Origin: SIG435 sp045530725
GTDB lineage: Bacteria; Bacillota; Clostridia; UMGS1810
Reading direction: 5' to 3'
Length of the DNA stretch: 57,952 nt
Assembly: GCA_045530725.1 (NCBI GenBank)
Contig: JAZSCT010000008.1
Span: 1 to 57,952, forward strand
Numbering within the stretch: position 1 is the stretch's first letter; each line of letters opens with the position of its first letter. A model generated the notes under the pieces. That model was not told where the DNA came from. It did no database searches and saw only the letters and a list, made by a program, of their open reading frames with translations. A program made the translations under genes and the position numbers. Shown one piece after another: positions 14,975 to 24,073 of this stretch.

Positions 14975-16582
14975 ATGTCAAAGAACGGAAATGATGCATT
15001 TGCAAAAGGTGCTCTCATACTTGTAATCGCAAATGTCCTTGTAAAAATCATCGGTGCGGTATTCAAAATTCCCCTTGCGAGGCTTCTGGGAGAAGAGGGA
15101 ATGGGGCTTTTTTCCGCATCATATACAATGTATAGTTTTATGTTTATTATTGCTACTGCAGGGCTTCCTGTTGCCATTTCAAAACTTGTTAGTGAGGCAA
15201 AGGAAACAGGAAGAGGAAATCAGGCAAAGAAGATACTTAAGATAAGTATGATTATTCTCGGTGTGATAGGTGTCTTTGGTAGTTCGGCACTTTATTTCGG
15301 TGCAGATTTCTTCGCTGAGAAAATCGGTGCACAAAGGGCGGCACACGGCATAAGAGCCATTGCTCCCGCAATGTTTTTTGTATCGCTTATGAGTGCATAC
15401 AGAGGATATTTTCAGGGGAGACAGAATATGTTTCCCACAGCAATATCTGAGGTAATCGAGGCACTTGGCAAACTTCTCATAGGATATGCTCTTGCCTCAT
15501 ACTTTATGAACACAATCACCGACGAAATATCAAGGCTCAATCTTGGCGCTGCAGGTGCGGTGTTGGGTGTGGCTATCGGTGCAGCGGTGGCATTTGTATT
15601 TCTTTTTATCTATTATGCAAAAAACAAAAAGAATATTTATGCAGAAAGTCTTATAGATGTACCGGATTCATCAAAAAGTATTGCAAAAAGCATTATAAAA
15701 ATTGCAATCCCTGTAACCATTGGTGCAAGTGTGTTTTCTCTTACAAGCCTTATAGATATGGCAATGATTATGAGAAGACTTCAGGTGGCAGGATTCAACG
15801 AAGTTATGGCACTTAAGAAATATGGTTCATATACAGGCTTTGCCATTCCGATGTTTAATCTTCCGCCAACACTTATATCTTCAATCAGCATAAGTGTGGT
15901 ACCTGCAATAGCGGCGGCTTTTGCAGTAAATAGAGTGGATGAAGCAGAGGATACAATAAGAATCGCTCTTAAAATCACCACACTTTTTGCACTTCCATGT
16001 GCGGTGGGAATGTCACTTCTTGCAGAACCGATTCTTAGTGTGGTGTATAGCAACACAGGTGCTACTGAGACTCTCTCGGTGCTTGGATATGCCATAGTAT
16101 TTGTGTCATTGGTAATGGTGTCAAATGCCATTTTGCAGGCTATGGGAAAGGTGTATGTGCCTGTCATCCACATGATAATAGGTGGTGTGGCAAAGGTGAT
16201 TGTCAACTATTTCCTTGTGGCAATACCTTCTATAAACATTACAGGTGCGCCAATCGGTACAAATGTGTGCTATATAATAATACTGGCATTGAACATTATT
16301 TCCATCAGAAAGTATTCATCGGTAAAACTTAAAATCAGCGAATTTATATTTAAGCCTATTGTGTGTGTTGTGACAATGGGGGCAGTTGTAGTGGCACTCT
16401 ATGGTTCGCTTGCGACTTTGGGGATGACTTTATCCACGCTTATTTCAATATCCGTGGGAGCGGTTGTTTATTTTGTAATGATAATCATAACAAAATCTAT
16501 AAGTTATAAGGATGTGCTTATGCTTCCCAAGGGAGAAAAGATAGCAGAAATTATGCTCAAGAAAAATCTTATAAAGAAATAG
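14975..16582 (+). CDS. SpoVB/MurJ-type polysaccharide (lipid II) flippase
   Basis: A 535-residue membrane protein with about 14 hydrophobic segments, of the MVF/MATE-like polysaccharide flippase superfamily. The N-terminus (GALILVIANVLVKIIGAVFK, then PLARLLGEEGMGLF) is characteristic of the SpoVB, YtgP and YabM group of Bacillota. Such proteins move lipid-linked peptidoglycan precursors across the membrane; SpoVB serves spore cortex. The gene directly precedes rqcP, the same order as yabM and yabO in Bacillus but without the mazG-type gene yabN between. AGAGGTG precedes the ATG. Which paralogue it is cannot be settled without a tree. Confidence 0.85.
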   Translation: MSKNGNDAFAKGALILVIANVLVKIIGAVFKIPLARLLGEEGMGLFSASYTMYSFMFIIATAGLPVAISKLVSEAKETGRGNQAKKILKISMIILGVIGVFGSSALYFGADFFAEKIGAQRAAHGIRAIAPAMFFVSLMSAYRGYFQGRQNMFPTAISEVIEALGKLLIGYALASYFMNTITDEISRLNLGAAGAVLGVAIGAAVAFVFLFIYYAKNKKNIYAESLIDVPDSSKSIAKSIIKIAIPVTIGASVFSLTSLIDMAMIMRRLQVAGFNEVMALKKYGSYTGFAIPMFNLPPTLISSISISVVPAIAAAFAVNRVDEAEDTIRIALKITTLFALPCAVGMSLLAEPILSVVYSNTGATETLSVLGYAIVFVSLVMVSNAILQAMGKVYVPVIHMIIGGVAKVIVNYFLVAIPSINITGAPIGTNVCYIIILALNIISIRKYSSVKLKISEFIFKPIVCVVTMGAVVVALYGSLATLGMTLSTLISISVGAVVYFVMIIITKSISYKDVLMLPKGEKIAEIMLKKNLIKK

Positions 16583-16591
16583 GAGAAATGT

Positions 16592-16834
16592 ATGAGAATA
16601 GATAAATACCTTAAGGTATCCCGCCTTATAAAGAGAAGAACGATTGCACAGGAAGCCTGTACAAATGGAAAGATTCTTCTCAATTCCAAGGTGGCAAAGC
16701 CCGGTGCAGATGTGAAGGTAGGAGACAGAATAGAGATGACCTTCGGCGAAAGAGTTATAAAAGTGAAAGTGATAAAAATTGCCGAACATGCCCTTAAGGC
16801 AGATGCATCAGATATGTACGAAATAGAAATGTAA
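16592..16834 (+). CDS. rqcP: RqcP (YabO) S4-domain ribosome rescue factor
   Basis: An 80-residue protein that is almost entirely an S4 RNA-binding domain: MRIDKYLKVSRLIKRRTIAQ, then ACTNGKILLN and KPGADVKVGD. In Bacillus RqcP works with RqcH on stalled 50S subunits, stabilising the P-site tRNA during C-terminal alanine tailing. AGGAGAAATG gives a strong start 9 bp after the flippase stop, so they share a transcript. Heat-shock protein Hsp15-type S4 proteins are longer, which favours RqcP. Confidence 0.88.
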   Translation: MRIDKYLKVSRLIKRRTIAQEACTNGKILLNSKVAKPGADVKVGDRIEMTFGERVIKVKVIKIAEHALKADASDMYEIEM

Positions 16835-16920
16835 AAAAACTCCAGAACGTGAAAAGGTAAGAAATAACACAAATAGTGTGCATAAAATCAGTCTTAAACT
16901 ATTAAATTATATTATTATGA

Positions 16921-16957
16921 GGGAAATATTACATTTTGATGTAATATTTCCTTCTTT
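16921..16957 (+). terminator. Terminator after rqcP
   Basis: GGAAATATTACAT pairs with ATGTAATATTTCC (13 bp), then a T-rich run. It also forms the first part of a repeat unit that recurs at 44958. Confidence 0.85.
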
Positions 16958-17050
16958 TTGTGCACCTTTTTACTATGAGCAAATATTCACCTGCGTAGTA
17001 TAAACATACAACTTTGGCTCTATTTGCTCATTCTGAAGTCTTTTTCCTAT
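16958..17050. repeat. Dispersed repeat unit, copy X
   Basis: After the terminator comes CACCTTTTTACTATGAGC, later ATACAACTTTGGCTC and a GAGCAAAT/ATTTGCTC pair. The same order (terminator, CCTTTTTACTA, ATACAACTTCGG, a TTTG-rich arm) appears at 44958-45180, and an inverted relative lies at 34966-35056. Confidence 0.5.
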
Positions 17051-17060
17051 CTCCATCAAA

Positions 17061-17098
17061 AGGGGCTGTAAAAAATTATTTTTTTACAGCCCCTTTTT
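17061..17098. terminator. Bidirectional terminator before sleB 3' end
   Basis: AGGGGCTGTAAAAAA pairs with TTTTTTACAGCCCCT with A- and T-runs on the two sides, suiting both strands. Confidence 0.85.
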
Positions 17099-17123
17099 GA
17101 GCATTTCTTCCGTTTCCACCATC

Positions 17124-17166
17124 AAAAACTATACCAAAAGGGATAGTCCCTTTTGGTATAGTTTTT
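17124..17166. terminator. Palindromic terminator repeat, copy 2
   Basis: Near-perfect palindrome of 43 bp round AAAGGGATAGTCCCTTT, with AAAACTATACC outer arms. It lies 3 bp past the sleB stop and, read on the minus strand, would end the sleB transcript. Confidence 0.85.
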
Positions 17167-17168
17167 GG

Positions 17169-17825
17169 TTAATAATAGAAGTCGTGGTTTCCTATAGATG
17201 AATGGAATTCTCTGTTTTTTGATATCCAGTTATTTGTGGCTGTACGGGGGTTGAAGAAGTACAGACAATCGGATATATGCCAAACCCCTTCCAGGGCACT
17301 TATTGCGGCAAGAATACTGTCATTTGAGGGGGTGTTGTATATGGCACCGTTTGACGTGGGTTCATATTGTACCGCATATTTTCTGTCAAAGATAACCTTT
17401 ACCACGTTGTTTGGAAATTCTCCGGACAACACTCTTGAAAGCACCGAATTTCCAACAGCAAGTTTGCCTTTGTATGGTTCGCCGCCTGCTTCCGCCTCTA
17501 TAAGACGTGAAAGCCAGTACACATCCTCATCTGTGTAGGTTTTTAGTATGTCATAACCATAAAGCACTCCACGGGTTTTGGATCCTACAATTCCGTCGGG
17601 GGTCAGAGAATTGTCTGTCTGAAAAGATCTGAGTGCCGTATCTGTATCAGAACCGAAGTAACCTGTGTATGGTGCAGAAAGGTAACCGTTATTTATGAGG
17701 ATTTTTTGGACTGCGGCAACCTCTTTGTCGGTGGAACCGATTTTTAATGTGGTCTCTTTTGCGAATGCACCAAAAGATGTGGCAAGAATCGTGATAATAA
17801 GTGTCAGTACAAATGCTTTTTTCAT
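17169..17825 (-). CDS. sleB: Spore cortex-lytic enzyme SleB-like cell wall hydrolase
   Basis: A 218-residue exported protein. Residues 1-22 are a signal peptide ending AFA. Residues about 27-88 form a peptidoglycan-binding domain (IGSTDKEVAAVQKILINNGY, then LRSFQTDNSLTPDGIVG). Residues about 100-218 form a Hydrolase_2 (SleB/CwlJ) domain with WLSRLIEAEAGGEPYKGKLA, the first catalytic glutamate region, and a C-terminal HDFYY. SleB is a lytic transglycosylase acting on muramic-lactam cortex during germination. No ypeB partner gene is next to it. AAGGAGGATAA before the start gives strong initiation. The spore role is inferred from the family. Confidence 0.9.
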   Translation of the reverse strand: MKKAFVLTLIITILATSFGAFAKETTLKIGSTDKEVAAVQKILINNGYLSAPYTGYFGSDTDTALRSFQTDNSLTPDGIVGSKTRGVLYGYDILKTYTDEDVYWLSRLIEAEAGGEPYKGKLAVGNSVLSRVLSGEFPNNVVKVIFDRKYAVQYEPTSNGAIYNTPSNDSILAAISALEGVWHISDCLYFFNPRTATNNWISKNREFHSSIGNHDFYY

Positions 17826-18041
17826 AAGAATTATCCTCCTTAGCCTTTGATTTCGGGGGTCAAGGATGGTTTTATTCTAACACACATAACTTAAAATTCC
17901 AAATATGCTTATATGTGCTTACAGGTGGTTATGGGGGCAGAGTAAGGGTCAAAGAAACTCAGGATATTCATTCGTATATATGCTAAGATATACTTATATT
18001 TGCACTATGGTGGGATTTTTTGGAAAGAGGGGATTTGTTTC

Positions 18042-18070
18042 TTGACCAACAATGATAATAAATGTATAAT
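18042..18070 (+). promoter_or_regulatory. Promoter of the 846-residue stalk protein gene
   Basis: TTGACC (18042-18047), 17 bp, TATAAT (18065-18070), 32 bp before the ATG. Confidence 0.75.
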
Positions 18071-18102
18071 GATTATACATAGCAAAATTAAGGAGATATT
18101 AT

Positions 18103-20643
18103 ATGAAAAAGGCAGTTTCGGTTATTATTATACTGACGATGATGTTTTCTTTTGGTATAGAGACTTTTGCAAAAAAGGCTTCTGTGCCCATAACCTTTTA
18201 TAAAGAAGGTAAGGGAAGATTTATATATGAAAATAACATCGAATCCATAAGACGTGAGGATTTGTCAGATAAGTCCAATCCCCAGCCAAAATATATTATG
18301 AAAAATGAAAGGCTCAAACCGGGCAAATTTTCTGTGTTCATCACAAATTTAAACGCCACGGGAATAAAGGAGGAAAATAACATCATCACAGAACCCGGCT
18401 TTGATATAGAAATGGATGCACTTTTTGAGACAGACAGTTATGCTAAGGTAAAGATAACTGCCCTTGGCTTTGAAGTGCCTGAAATAAACACAATCTATTC
18501 CAACTCACAACAGGAAGAATACGAAGAAACCTGGAGTTGTATGAATGCATGGGCGGATTATCTTGATATGCCCATATATCAGAAGGATAATTTCAGAAAG
18601 TACAATAATATAGGGTTTGAAGAAAAAGAATTCTCCATTACAAATGAATCAAAGCAATGGCTCAGCGAATTTATAGAAAACTACAGGTCTGTTCCGTACC
18701 TTAAGCCTGTAAATATCCTTCTTGATTTCGAAGTGGTATCGGGCGTTGTAGATTTTAATATCTGTGCGCTTAAATCAACAGGTAAACTTAAAGACCGCAC
18801 AAATCACGACTATTCTGCACCTGAACAGCCTTTTACCCGTGACCGACAGTACAAGGGAATTGCAGATACATTGCCAAAGGTAACTGCAAACATAAAATAC
18901 ACAGTTGACCATACCGACAAAGATGGCGATCTTGTGGATATGATGGTATATAATCAGTACAGAAGAGGGGGCAAAAAAACTGAAAAATGGGTAACTAACT
19001 TAAACCCCCAGAATGATCCCTGGTCAAAGGAAATTTGCACAGAATCAGATATGATAGTTCTCAAACTCTATGATGACGAAAAACTCCATATGTACGGCGA
19101 CGGAGTTGGGAAGCACGGAAAAGATAATGTGTGGTACTTCGATGTGTATCATGCAGACAACACATATATGGGAGACGAACTTGAAGGAAAAGAAGCCAAA
19201 AAGTACGAACCCAACGAAAAACTGGACAGATATAAAGATAATTACTTAAGAGCATGCAATCTCGGAAATTACGGGGTAAGAGTGTGCTATAATCTGACTG
19301 TTTCAAACGGAACATCACAAACAAAATATTTTGATTACATTCAGGAAACCGGTGCAAACAATATTGTTATCGTCTATGACAAGGACGGCAACCCTATGAC
19401 AGATTATGCAATCTGCAAAGGAAACAAGGCATCGGGTGCTCTTGATGTGATGGCAAGTATAGAACTTCCTGCAGGAAAGAAGACAATGTTCACTATAGAA
19501 ACCATACTTCCTGCCAACAATAACGGCGGAACTCTCAACAGTTTCCGTATATCAGACCAGAAGACTTATGCAGGTCCCGAATACCACAGTCCTTATGAAG
19601 TGGCAAAGAAAAATCTCAAGTGGACAGGAGAAGAGTTCTTTGAGTTTGAGAGAGATAAACTGTATTTCTCTCCTGACGGAAAAGACTATACAGAAAAGCC
19701 ACTCTCAAAAAGTGCAAAGGATATCTTCGGTACTGAGGGTAATAATTACAAGATTGTAAAGACTGACAAGGGATATATGGCAAAATGGGGAGAATATGAC
19801 GGTGCACCTGCATATTTCAGCGCCGCGCTGGACTTCTATTCCGCAATATATGTCTTTGACAACGAGTTTAACTTAAAAGACCAACTTGCATTTCCGAAAT
19901 TCCCCACAAGGATGAGTTTTTGTGACGGAATATACTATGTAACCGCAGGGGATGAGTACTATTCTGAAGATGGCATCAAATGGCTGAAACTGAATACCTT
20001 AAATCCTCCTGTGAAGGCAAATGACTTAAGTCTTACTTCTACCAAGTATGGATATTATTTTGTGAAATCAGATGAAATGGACTTTACAAAACTTGATTTT
20101 GAGGGCAAAATGCCAAAGTATGTAATGGCATCTTCTGACATATTCTATTATACAGACAAAGAAAAAATCTACGTGTCAAAGACAGGGCAGTACTGGGACG
20201 AAATCGATGTGGGAGAAGACATATTCACAATAGACGCAGTGGGAGATGAATTTGTGATAAACGGATACAAAAATATCCCCATTCCCGAAAATATAAAGGA
20301 AGATGTGATTATAAAACTCAATCACGAAATCCCCGTATCCAAAGAAAGACCATATCTTAAAAACGGCAGACTTATGATAGATATAACCAAACTTTTTGAA
20401 AAGTCTGATATCGGATACAAGATAGAAGGGGATATGGGAATATTCGCCAGAATGTATGACGAAGTGAAGGTAAGTTTCAAGGAGAAAAAAGCATACAAAA
20501 ACGGTGAAGAAATCAGCATAAATGAAGTGCCTGATATAAGAAATGACCGCATATGCCTGCCCTTTGACTTTGTGTGCGAAGCCTTCGGATATGATGTGAG
20601 ATGGCAACAAAATAAAAAAATAGTTGAATTTAAAACAAATTAA
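18103..20643 (+). CDS. Large secreted protein with C-terminal stalk domain
   Basis: An 846-residue exported protein. Residues 1-23 are a signal peptide (KK, hydrophobic core, ETFA). The long middle is rich in charged and aromatic residues with no motif I can name. Residues about 505-720 look repetitive: YFSPDGKDYTEKPLS, YYSEDGIKWLKL and VSKTGQYWDEIDVG resemble BNR/Asp-box-like or beta-propeller blades. The last ~100 residues are a copper-amine-oxidase-N-like stalk domain (LKNGRLMIDITKLFE, then ICLPFDFVCEAFGYDVRW), as in the nuclease at 2417. AAGGAGATATT precedes the start. It probably sits at the cell surface; function unknown. Confidence 0.75.
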   Translation: MKKAVSVIIILTMMFSFGIETFAKKASVPITFYKEGKGRFIYENNIESIRREDLSDKSNPQPKYIMKNERLKPGKFSVFITNLNATGIKEENNIITEPGFDIEMDALFETDSYAKVKITALGFEVPEINTIYSNSQQEEYEETWSCMNAWADYLDMPIYQKDNFRKYNNIGFEEKEFSITNESKQWLSEFIENYRSVPYLKPVNILLDFEVVSGVVDFNICALKSTGKLKDRTNHDYSAPEQPFTRDRQYKGIADTLPKVTANIKYTVDHTDKDGDLVDMMVYNQYRRGGKKTEKWVTNLNPQNDPWSKEICTESDMIVLKLYDDEKLHMYGDGVGKHGKDNVWYFDVYHADNTYMGDELEGKEAKKYEPNEKLDRYKDNYLRACNLGNYGVRVCYNLTVSNGTSQTKYFDYIQETGANNIVIVYDKDGNPMTDYAICKGNKASGALDVMASIELPAGKKTMFTIETILPANNNGGTLNSFRISDQKTYAGPEYHSPYEVAKKNLKWTGEEFFEFERDKLYFSPDGKDYTEKPLSKSAKDIFGTEGNNYKIVKTDKGYMAKWGEYDGAPAYFSAALDFYSAIYVFDNEFNLKDQLAFPKFPTRMSFCDGIYYVTAGDEYYSEDGIKWLKLNTLNPPVKANDLSLTSTKYGYYFVKSDEMDFTKLDFEGKMPKYVMASSDIFYYTDKEKIYVSKTGQYWDEIDVGEDIFTIDAVGDEFVINGYKNIPIPENIKEDVIIKLNHEIPVSKERPYLKNGRLMIDITKLFEKSDIGYKIEGDMGIFARMYDEVKVSFKEKKAYKNGEEISINEVPDIRNDRICLPFDFVCEAFGYDVRWQQNKKIVEFKTN

Positions 20644-20655
20644 TGATATGATAAA

Positions 20656-20702
20656 CCACAGTGAGTTCGAAACCATCCTCACTTAAATAAAAACTAAGGA
20701 GA
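20656..20702 (+). ncRNA. PreQ1-I riboswitch upstream of queT
   Basis: The gap before queT carries a 6-bp stem AGTGAG (20660-20665) and CTCACT (20678-20683) closing the loop TTCGAAACCATC, followed by an A-rich tail TAAATAAAAACTAAGGAG. Stem length, the loop and the tail match the compact preQ1-I aptamer. The tail runs into AGGAG, the ribosome site of queT, so preQ1 binding would hide it and lower translation. The downstream gene belongs to the family of queuosine-precursor importers known to be under this riboswitch. Confidence 0.82.
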
Positions 20703-20708
20703 ACAAAA

Positions 20709-21179
20709 ATGAAAAAAACAAAAAAACTGACTTTTGCGGCATTGACAGCGGGGCTTTATGTGATACTGACGCTTATTGCCTCTATGATGGGACTATCAAA
20801 CGGTGTGATACAGATAAGATTTTCGGAAGGCTTAACCATACTTCCGGTATTTACATCATCTGCCATACCCGGTCTAACTCTTGGGTGTGTCATAGCAAAC
20901 ATTATTTCAGGTGCCCACATATATGACGTAATATTCGGAAGCCTTGCCACATTTATCGGTGCGGTGTTTACACGTATATTCAGAAAAAACAAATACCTTG
21001 CCATAATGAGTCCCATTATTTCAAATACTTTGATAATACCTTTGATTCTTTCTTATGTGTATCATTTCGAAGGAGCCTTGTGGTATTTCGCATTTACGGT
21101 GTTTATAGGAGAAGTGATTTCCTGCGGAGTTCTCGGGTTGTGGCTTCATAAGTTTATAACAAAACATAATATATTCTAA
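20709..21179 (+). CDS. queT: QueT family queuosine-precursor transporter (ECF S component)
   Basis: A 156-residue membrane protein with five to six hydrophobic helices. VIQIRFSEGLTILPVF and LTLGCVIANIISG are typical of the QueT family. QueT proteins bind the substrate in the membrane and use the shared ECF energising module, which is not encoded in this window. The preQ1-I riboswitch just upstream supports import of preQ1 or a related precursor for tRNA modification. No queuosine synthesis gene is nearby, which suits a salvage lifestyle. A palindromic terminator follows. Confidence 0.9.
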   Translation: MKKTKKLTFAALTAGLYVILTLIASMMGLSNGVIQIRFSEGLTILPVFTSSAIPGLTLGCVIANIISGAHIYDVIFGSLATFIGAVFTRIFRKNKYLAIMSPIISNTLIIPLILSYVYHFEGALWYFAFTVFIGEVISCGVLGLWLHKFITKHNIF

Positions 21180-21224
21180 AAAACTATACCAAAAGGGACC
21201 GTCCCTTTTGGTATAGTTTTTTTA
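21178..21224. terminator. Palindromic terminator repeat, copy 3
   Basis: A 20-bp-arm palindrome round AAAGGGACCGTCCCTTT with ACTATACC/GGTATAGT outer arms, then T7. It starts at the queT stop codon. Confidence 0.9.
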
Positions 21225-21300
21225 GAATGTGTTTTTTTGTATAAATTTTTAAAATTTGCTCACTATAATAACAATACTTAACTTAAATGGAGGCAACAAA

Positions 21301-21585
21301 ATGGAAATTACGGATATCAGAATAAGACAAATGCCTGAAGAAGGCAAGATGAAAGCGGTGGTGTCGGTGACCTTTGACAATTCATTTGTAGTTCACGATA
21401 TCAAGATTATAGAAGGTCAGGAAAAACTCTTCATCGCAATGCCAAGCAGAAAAACTCCCGAAAATGAGTTTAAGGATATTGCCCATCCCATCAATATGGA
21501 AATGAGAGAAAAACTTCAGGAAAGAATCATAGACAAGTATGAATCTACTCTTTTGCAGGAGCAGATTGCAACAACTGAAGCCTAG
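21301..21585 (+). CDS. spoVG: SpoVG regulatory protein
   Basis: A 94-residue SpoVG. The start is at 21301, preceded by GGAGGCAAC; the frame open from 21256 is upstream noise. The protein follows the family from the first residue (MEITDIRIRQMPEEGKMKA, then VTFDNSFVVHDIKIIEG and FIAMPSRKTP). SpoVG binds nucleic acids and influences septation, sporulation and virulence gene expression in Bacillota. A TATAAT at 21264 may be its -10. The gene stands alone, whereas in Bacillus it lies next to glmU and prs. Confidence 0.93.
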   Translation: MEITDIRIRQMPEEGKMKAVVSVTFDNSFVVHDIKIIEGQEKLFIAMPSRKTPENEFKDIAHPINMEMREKLQERIIDKYESTLLQEQIATTEA

Positions 21586-21589
21586 AGTG

Positions 21590-21750
21590 TATGACACAGG
21601 GATAGAAGACACATCCCCCTTATTGTAAATTTGTAACATATGTTACGGACAAACATACGCCGTAGATGCAGGGGAGCGAACGCTTCTTGTCAAAGGACAG
21701 AGTATCACTTTGGCGGCGAGGGGAAGGTGCGCATAGGGTTTTATGGGATA
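21590..21750. other. GC-richer intergenic stretch, possible small RNA
   Basis: Between spoVG and lepA, 437 bases hold no gene. This part is richer in G than other gaps, contains the palindrome GTAACATATGTTAC (21635-21648) and leads to a strong terminator at 21757. I match it to no known RNA family. The remainder up to 22022 has one further hairpin, TGTGGCTTT/AAAGCCACA near 21847-21883, and nothing else. Confidence 0.3.
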
Positions 21751-21756
21751 TTCGCT

Positions 21757-21798
21757 AAAAAAGGATGGGAAAATTAGTATTTTTCACATCCTTTTTTC
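21757..21798. terminator. Strong bidirectional terminator
   Basis: AAAAAAGGATG pairs with CATCCTTTTTT, with GAAAA/TTTTC inside. It could end spoVG, a small RNA from 21.6 kb, or readthrough from lepA on the other strand. Confidence 0.85.
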
Positions 21799-22022
21799 TT
21801 ATGCCCTGTTAATATCTGTGGGAATAATTTCTATATATTTTTTAAATGTGGCTTTATAAGTATAAAACATTTCCAAAGCCACATTCTGATGTTGCATCTT
21901 GTACATTTTACTCACTTTCCGAAAGAAGTGTATGTGCATATTTTATCTTGTGCATTTTCTCATATGTTGAAAAGGTATATCCTGTGGCGGTGGTGAAATA
22001 GCAACGGGTTCGTTCATATTTC

Positions 22023-23831
22023 TTAATCCAGTTTGAGAACCGCCATAAATGCTTCCTGAGGTACTTCAACTGTTCCTACCTGACGCATTCTCTTTTTACC
22101 TTCCTTCTGTTTTTCGAGAAGTTTTTTCTTACGGGTGATGTCACCGCCATAACACTTGGCAAGTACGTCTTTTCTCATAGCCTTTACAGTTTCTCTTGCT
22201 ATGATTTTGTTTCCGATACCCGCCTGAATAGGCACTTCGAAGAGTTGTCTCGGAATGGATTCCTTGAGTTTCTCTGCGATTCTTCTGCCTCTCGGGTATG
22301 CCTTTTCTGTATGAACTATAAACGAAAGTGCATCTACCATATCGCCGTTAAGAAGGATATCAAGTTTCACAAGGTCACTCTTTTCGTAGCCTTTCAGTTC
22401 ATAGTCAAAGGATGCATATCCCTTGGTGCGGGATTTTAAGGCATCAAAGAAGTCATAGATGATTTCATTAAGGGGCAGGTCATAGTTTAAGGAAACTCTG
22501 GTATCGTCGATATATTTCATATCCTTATATACCCCTCGTCTGTCCTGACATAGTTCCATAATATTTCCTACAAATTCCGTAGGCACCATAATGGATGCTT
22601 CTACGATAGGTTCGTACATTTCTTCTATCTCCTGAGGCGATGGAAGATTTGCAGGGTTGTCGATATCCATCTTTGTTCCGTCGGTTTTTGTGATTTTGTA
22701 AATAACACTTGGTGCTGTGGTAACAAGATCAAGATTGTATTCTCTCTCTAACCTTTCCTGAATGATTTCCATGTGAAGAAGTCCCAGGAAACCGCATCTG
22801 AAACCGAATCCCAAAGCAAGTGATGTTTCAGGTTCGAAAGTAAGTGACGCATCGTTTAACTGAAGTTTCTCAAGAGCATCTCTTAAGTCAGGATACTTGG
22901 CACCGTCTGCAGGGTATATACCTGAATAAACCATAGGGTTTACTTTTTTGTATCCGGGGAGGGGTTCTTTTGCCCCGTTTTCTGCCAATGTTACTGTATC
23001 GCCCACACGTGCATCACGGACATTCTTGATACTTGCGGCAATATATCCTACTTCCCCTGCCTTAAGTTCGTTTGACTTGATAAGACCAAGGGGAGAAAGA
23101 TATCCCACTTCCACCACATCAAATTCTGTGCCTGTTGCCATAAAGCGGATCCTCTGTCCCGCCTTAAGTTTTCCGTCACGGATTCTTACATATACGATAA
23201 CACCTTTATATGAATCATAATATGAGTCAAATATGAGTGCTTTCAAAGGTTCTGTTTCGTCACCTTTTGGCGGGGGGACAAGATTTACAACTGCTTCAAG
23301 TACCTGATCGATATTTATTCCGTTTTTTGCAGAGATAAGAGGTGCATCTTCTGCTTCTATTCCGATGATATCCTCAATCTCTTTCTTCACTTCCTCAGGT
23401 CTTGCACTTGGAAGGTCGATTTTGTTGATAACAGGTACGATTTCAAGGTCGTGATCTACTGCAAGGTATGTGTTTGCCAGAGTCTGCGCTTCTATACCCT
23501 GAGCCGCATCTACGATAAGGATAGCACCTTCGCAGGCTGCAAGGCTTCTTGATACCTCGTAGTTGAAGTCCACGTGTCCCGGTGTGTCTATAAGGTTGAA
23601 AATATATTCTTTTCCGTCTTTGGCATTATATACAAGCTTGACTGCTCTTGCCTTGATGGTGATGCCCTTTTCTCTTTCAAGATCCATATTGTCAAGGATC
23701 TGATCCTGCATTTCTCTCTGTGTCAGCACGCCTGTAGTTTCAAGCATACGATCTGCCAGAGTGGATTTGCCATGGTCAATGTGGGCAATTATGCAAAAAT
23801 TTCTTATATTGTCCTGATGATTGTTAGGCAT
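22023..23831 (-). CDS. lepA: Elongation factor 4 (LepA), translational GTPase
   Basis: A 602-residue LepA of normal length. The GTPase domain starts with IAHIDHGKSTLADRM (P-loop), then the switch motif DTPGHVDF and the NKID guanine motif. The C-terminus carries the LepA-specific region (YPRGRRIAEKLKESIPRQ, then ARETVKAMRKDVLAKCYGGD). It binds ribosomes and affects translation initiation, 30S maturation and elongation under ionic stress. In Bacillota lepA often precedes hemW; here hemW lies downstream of recA on the other strand, so the order is rearranged. GGAGAA lies before the start. Confidence 0.96.
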   Translation of the reverse strand: MPNNHQDNIRNFCIIAHIDHGKSTLADRMLETTGVLTQREMQDQILDNMDLEREKGITIKARAVKLVYNAKDGKEYIFNLIDTPGHVDFNYEVSRSLAACEGAILIVDAAQGIEAQTLANTYLAVDHDLEIVPVINKIDLPSARPEEVKKEIEDIIGIEAEDAPLISAKNGINIDQVLEAVVNLVPPPKGDETEPLKALIFDSYYDSYKGVIVYVRIRDGKLKAGQRIRFMATGTEFDVVEVGYLSPLGLIKSNELKAGEVGYIAASIKNVRDARVGDTVTLAENGAKEPLPGYKKVNPMVYSGIYPADGAKYPDLRDALEKLQLNDASLTFEPETSLALGFGFRCGFLGLLHMEIIQERLEREYNLDLVTTAPSVIYKITKTDGTKMDIDNPANLPSPQEIEEMYEPIVEASIMVPTEFVGNIMELCQDRRGVYKDMKYIDDTRVSLNYDLPLNEIIYDFFDALKSRTKGYASFDYELKGYEKSDLVKLDILLNGDMVDALSFIVHTEKAYPRGRRIAEKLKESIPRQLFEVPIQAGIGNKIIARETVKAMRKDVLAKCYGGDITRKKKLLEKQKEGKKRMRQVGTVEVPQEAFMAVLKLD

Positions 23832-23920
23832 AAAGCGGTTCTCCTTTTTGAAAATAATTTTCTACTCTATATTATACACCAAACCTTGCCGTATTTCAAG
23901 GAGTACATACAAAAAAACAT

Positions 23921-23948
23921 TTACAAATTACACATACTGTGATATAAT
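23921..23948 (+). promoter_or_regulatory. Probable recA promoter
   Basis: TTACAA (23921-23926), 16 bp, TATAAT (23943-23948), about 125 bp before recA. I could not find a convincing LexA box (GAAC-N4-GTTC type) near it. Confidence 0.55.
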
Positions 23949-24073
23949 TTTTGTGTATAATGAAGTGACCTTCGAAGAGTCAACTGTACTTTATATGGTA
24001 CAGCAAAAAATATATACTTTCATTATAAGGGGAAGAGGACTTCTCCACAAAATGATTGAAAGGATGATTTGAA

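Noticed and set aside
23832..24073. LexA box controlling recA
   Set aside because: I looked for GAAC-N4-GTTC-type sites and saw none good enough to report.
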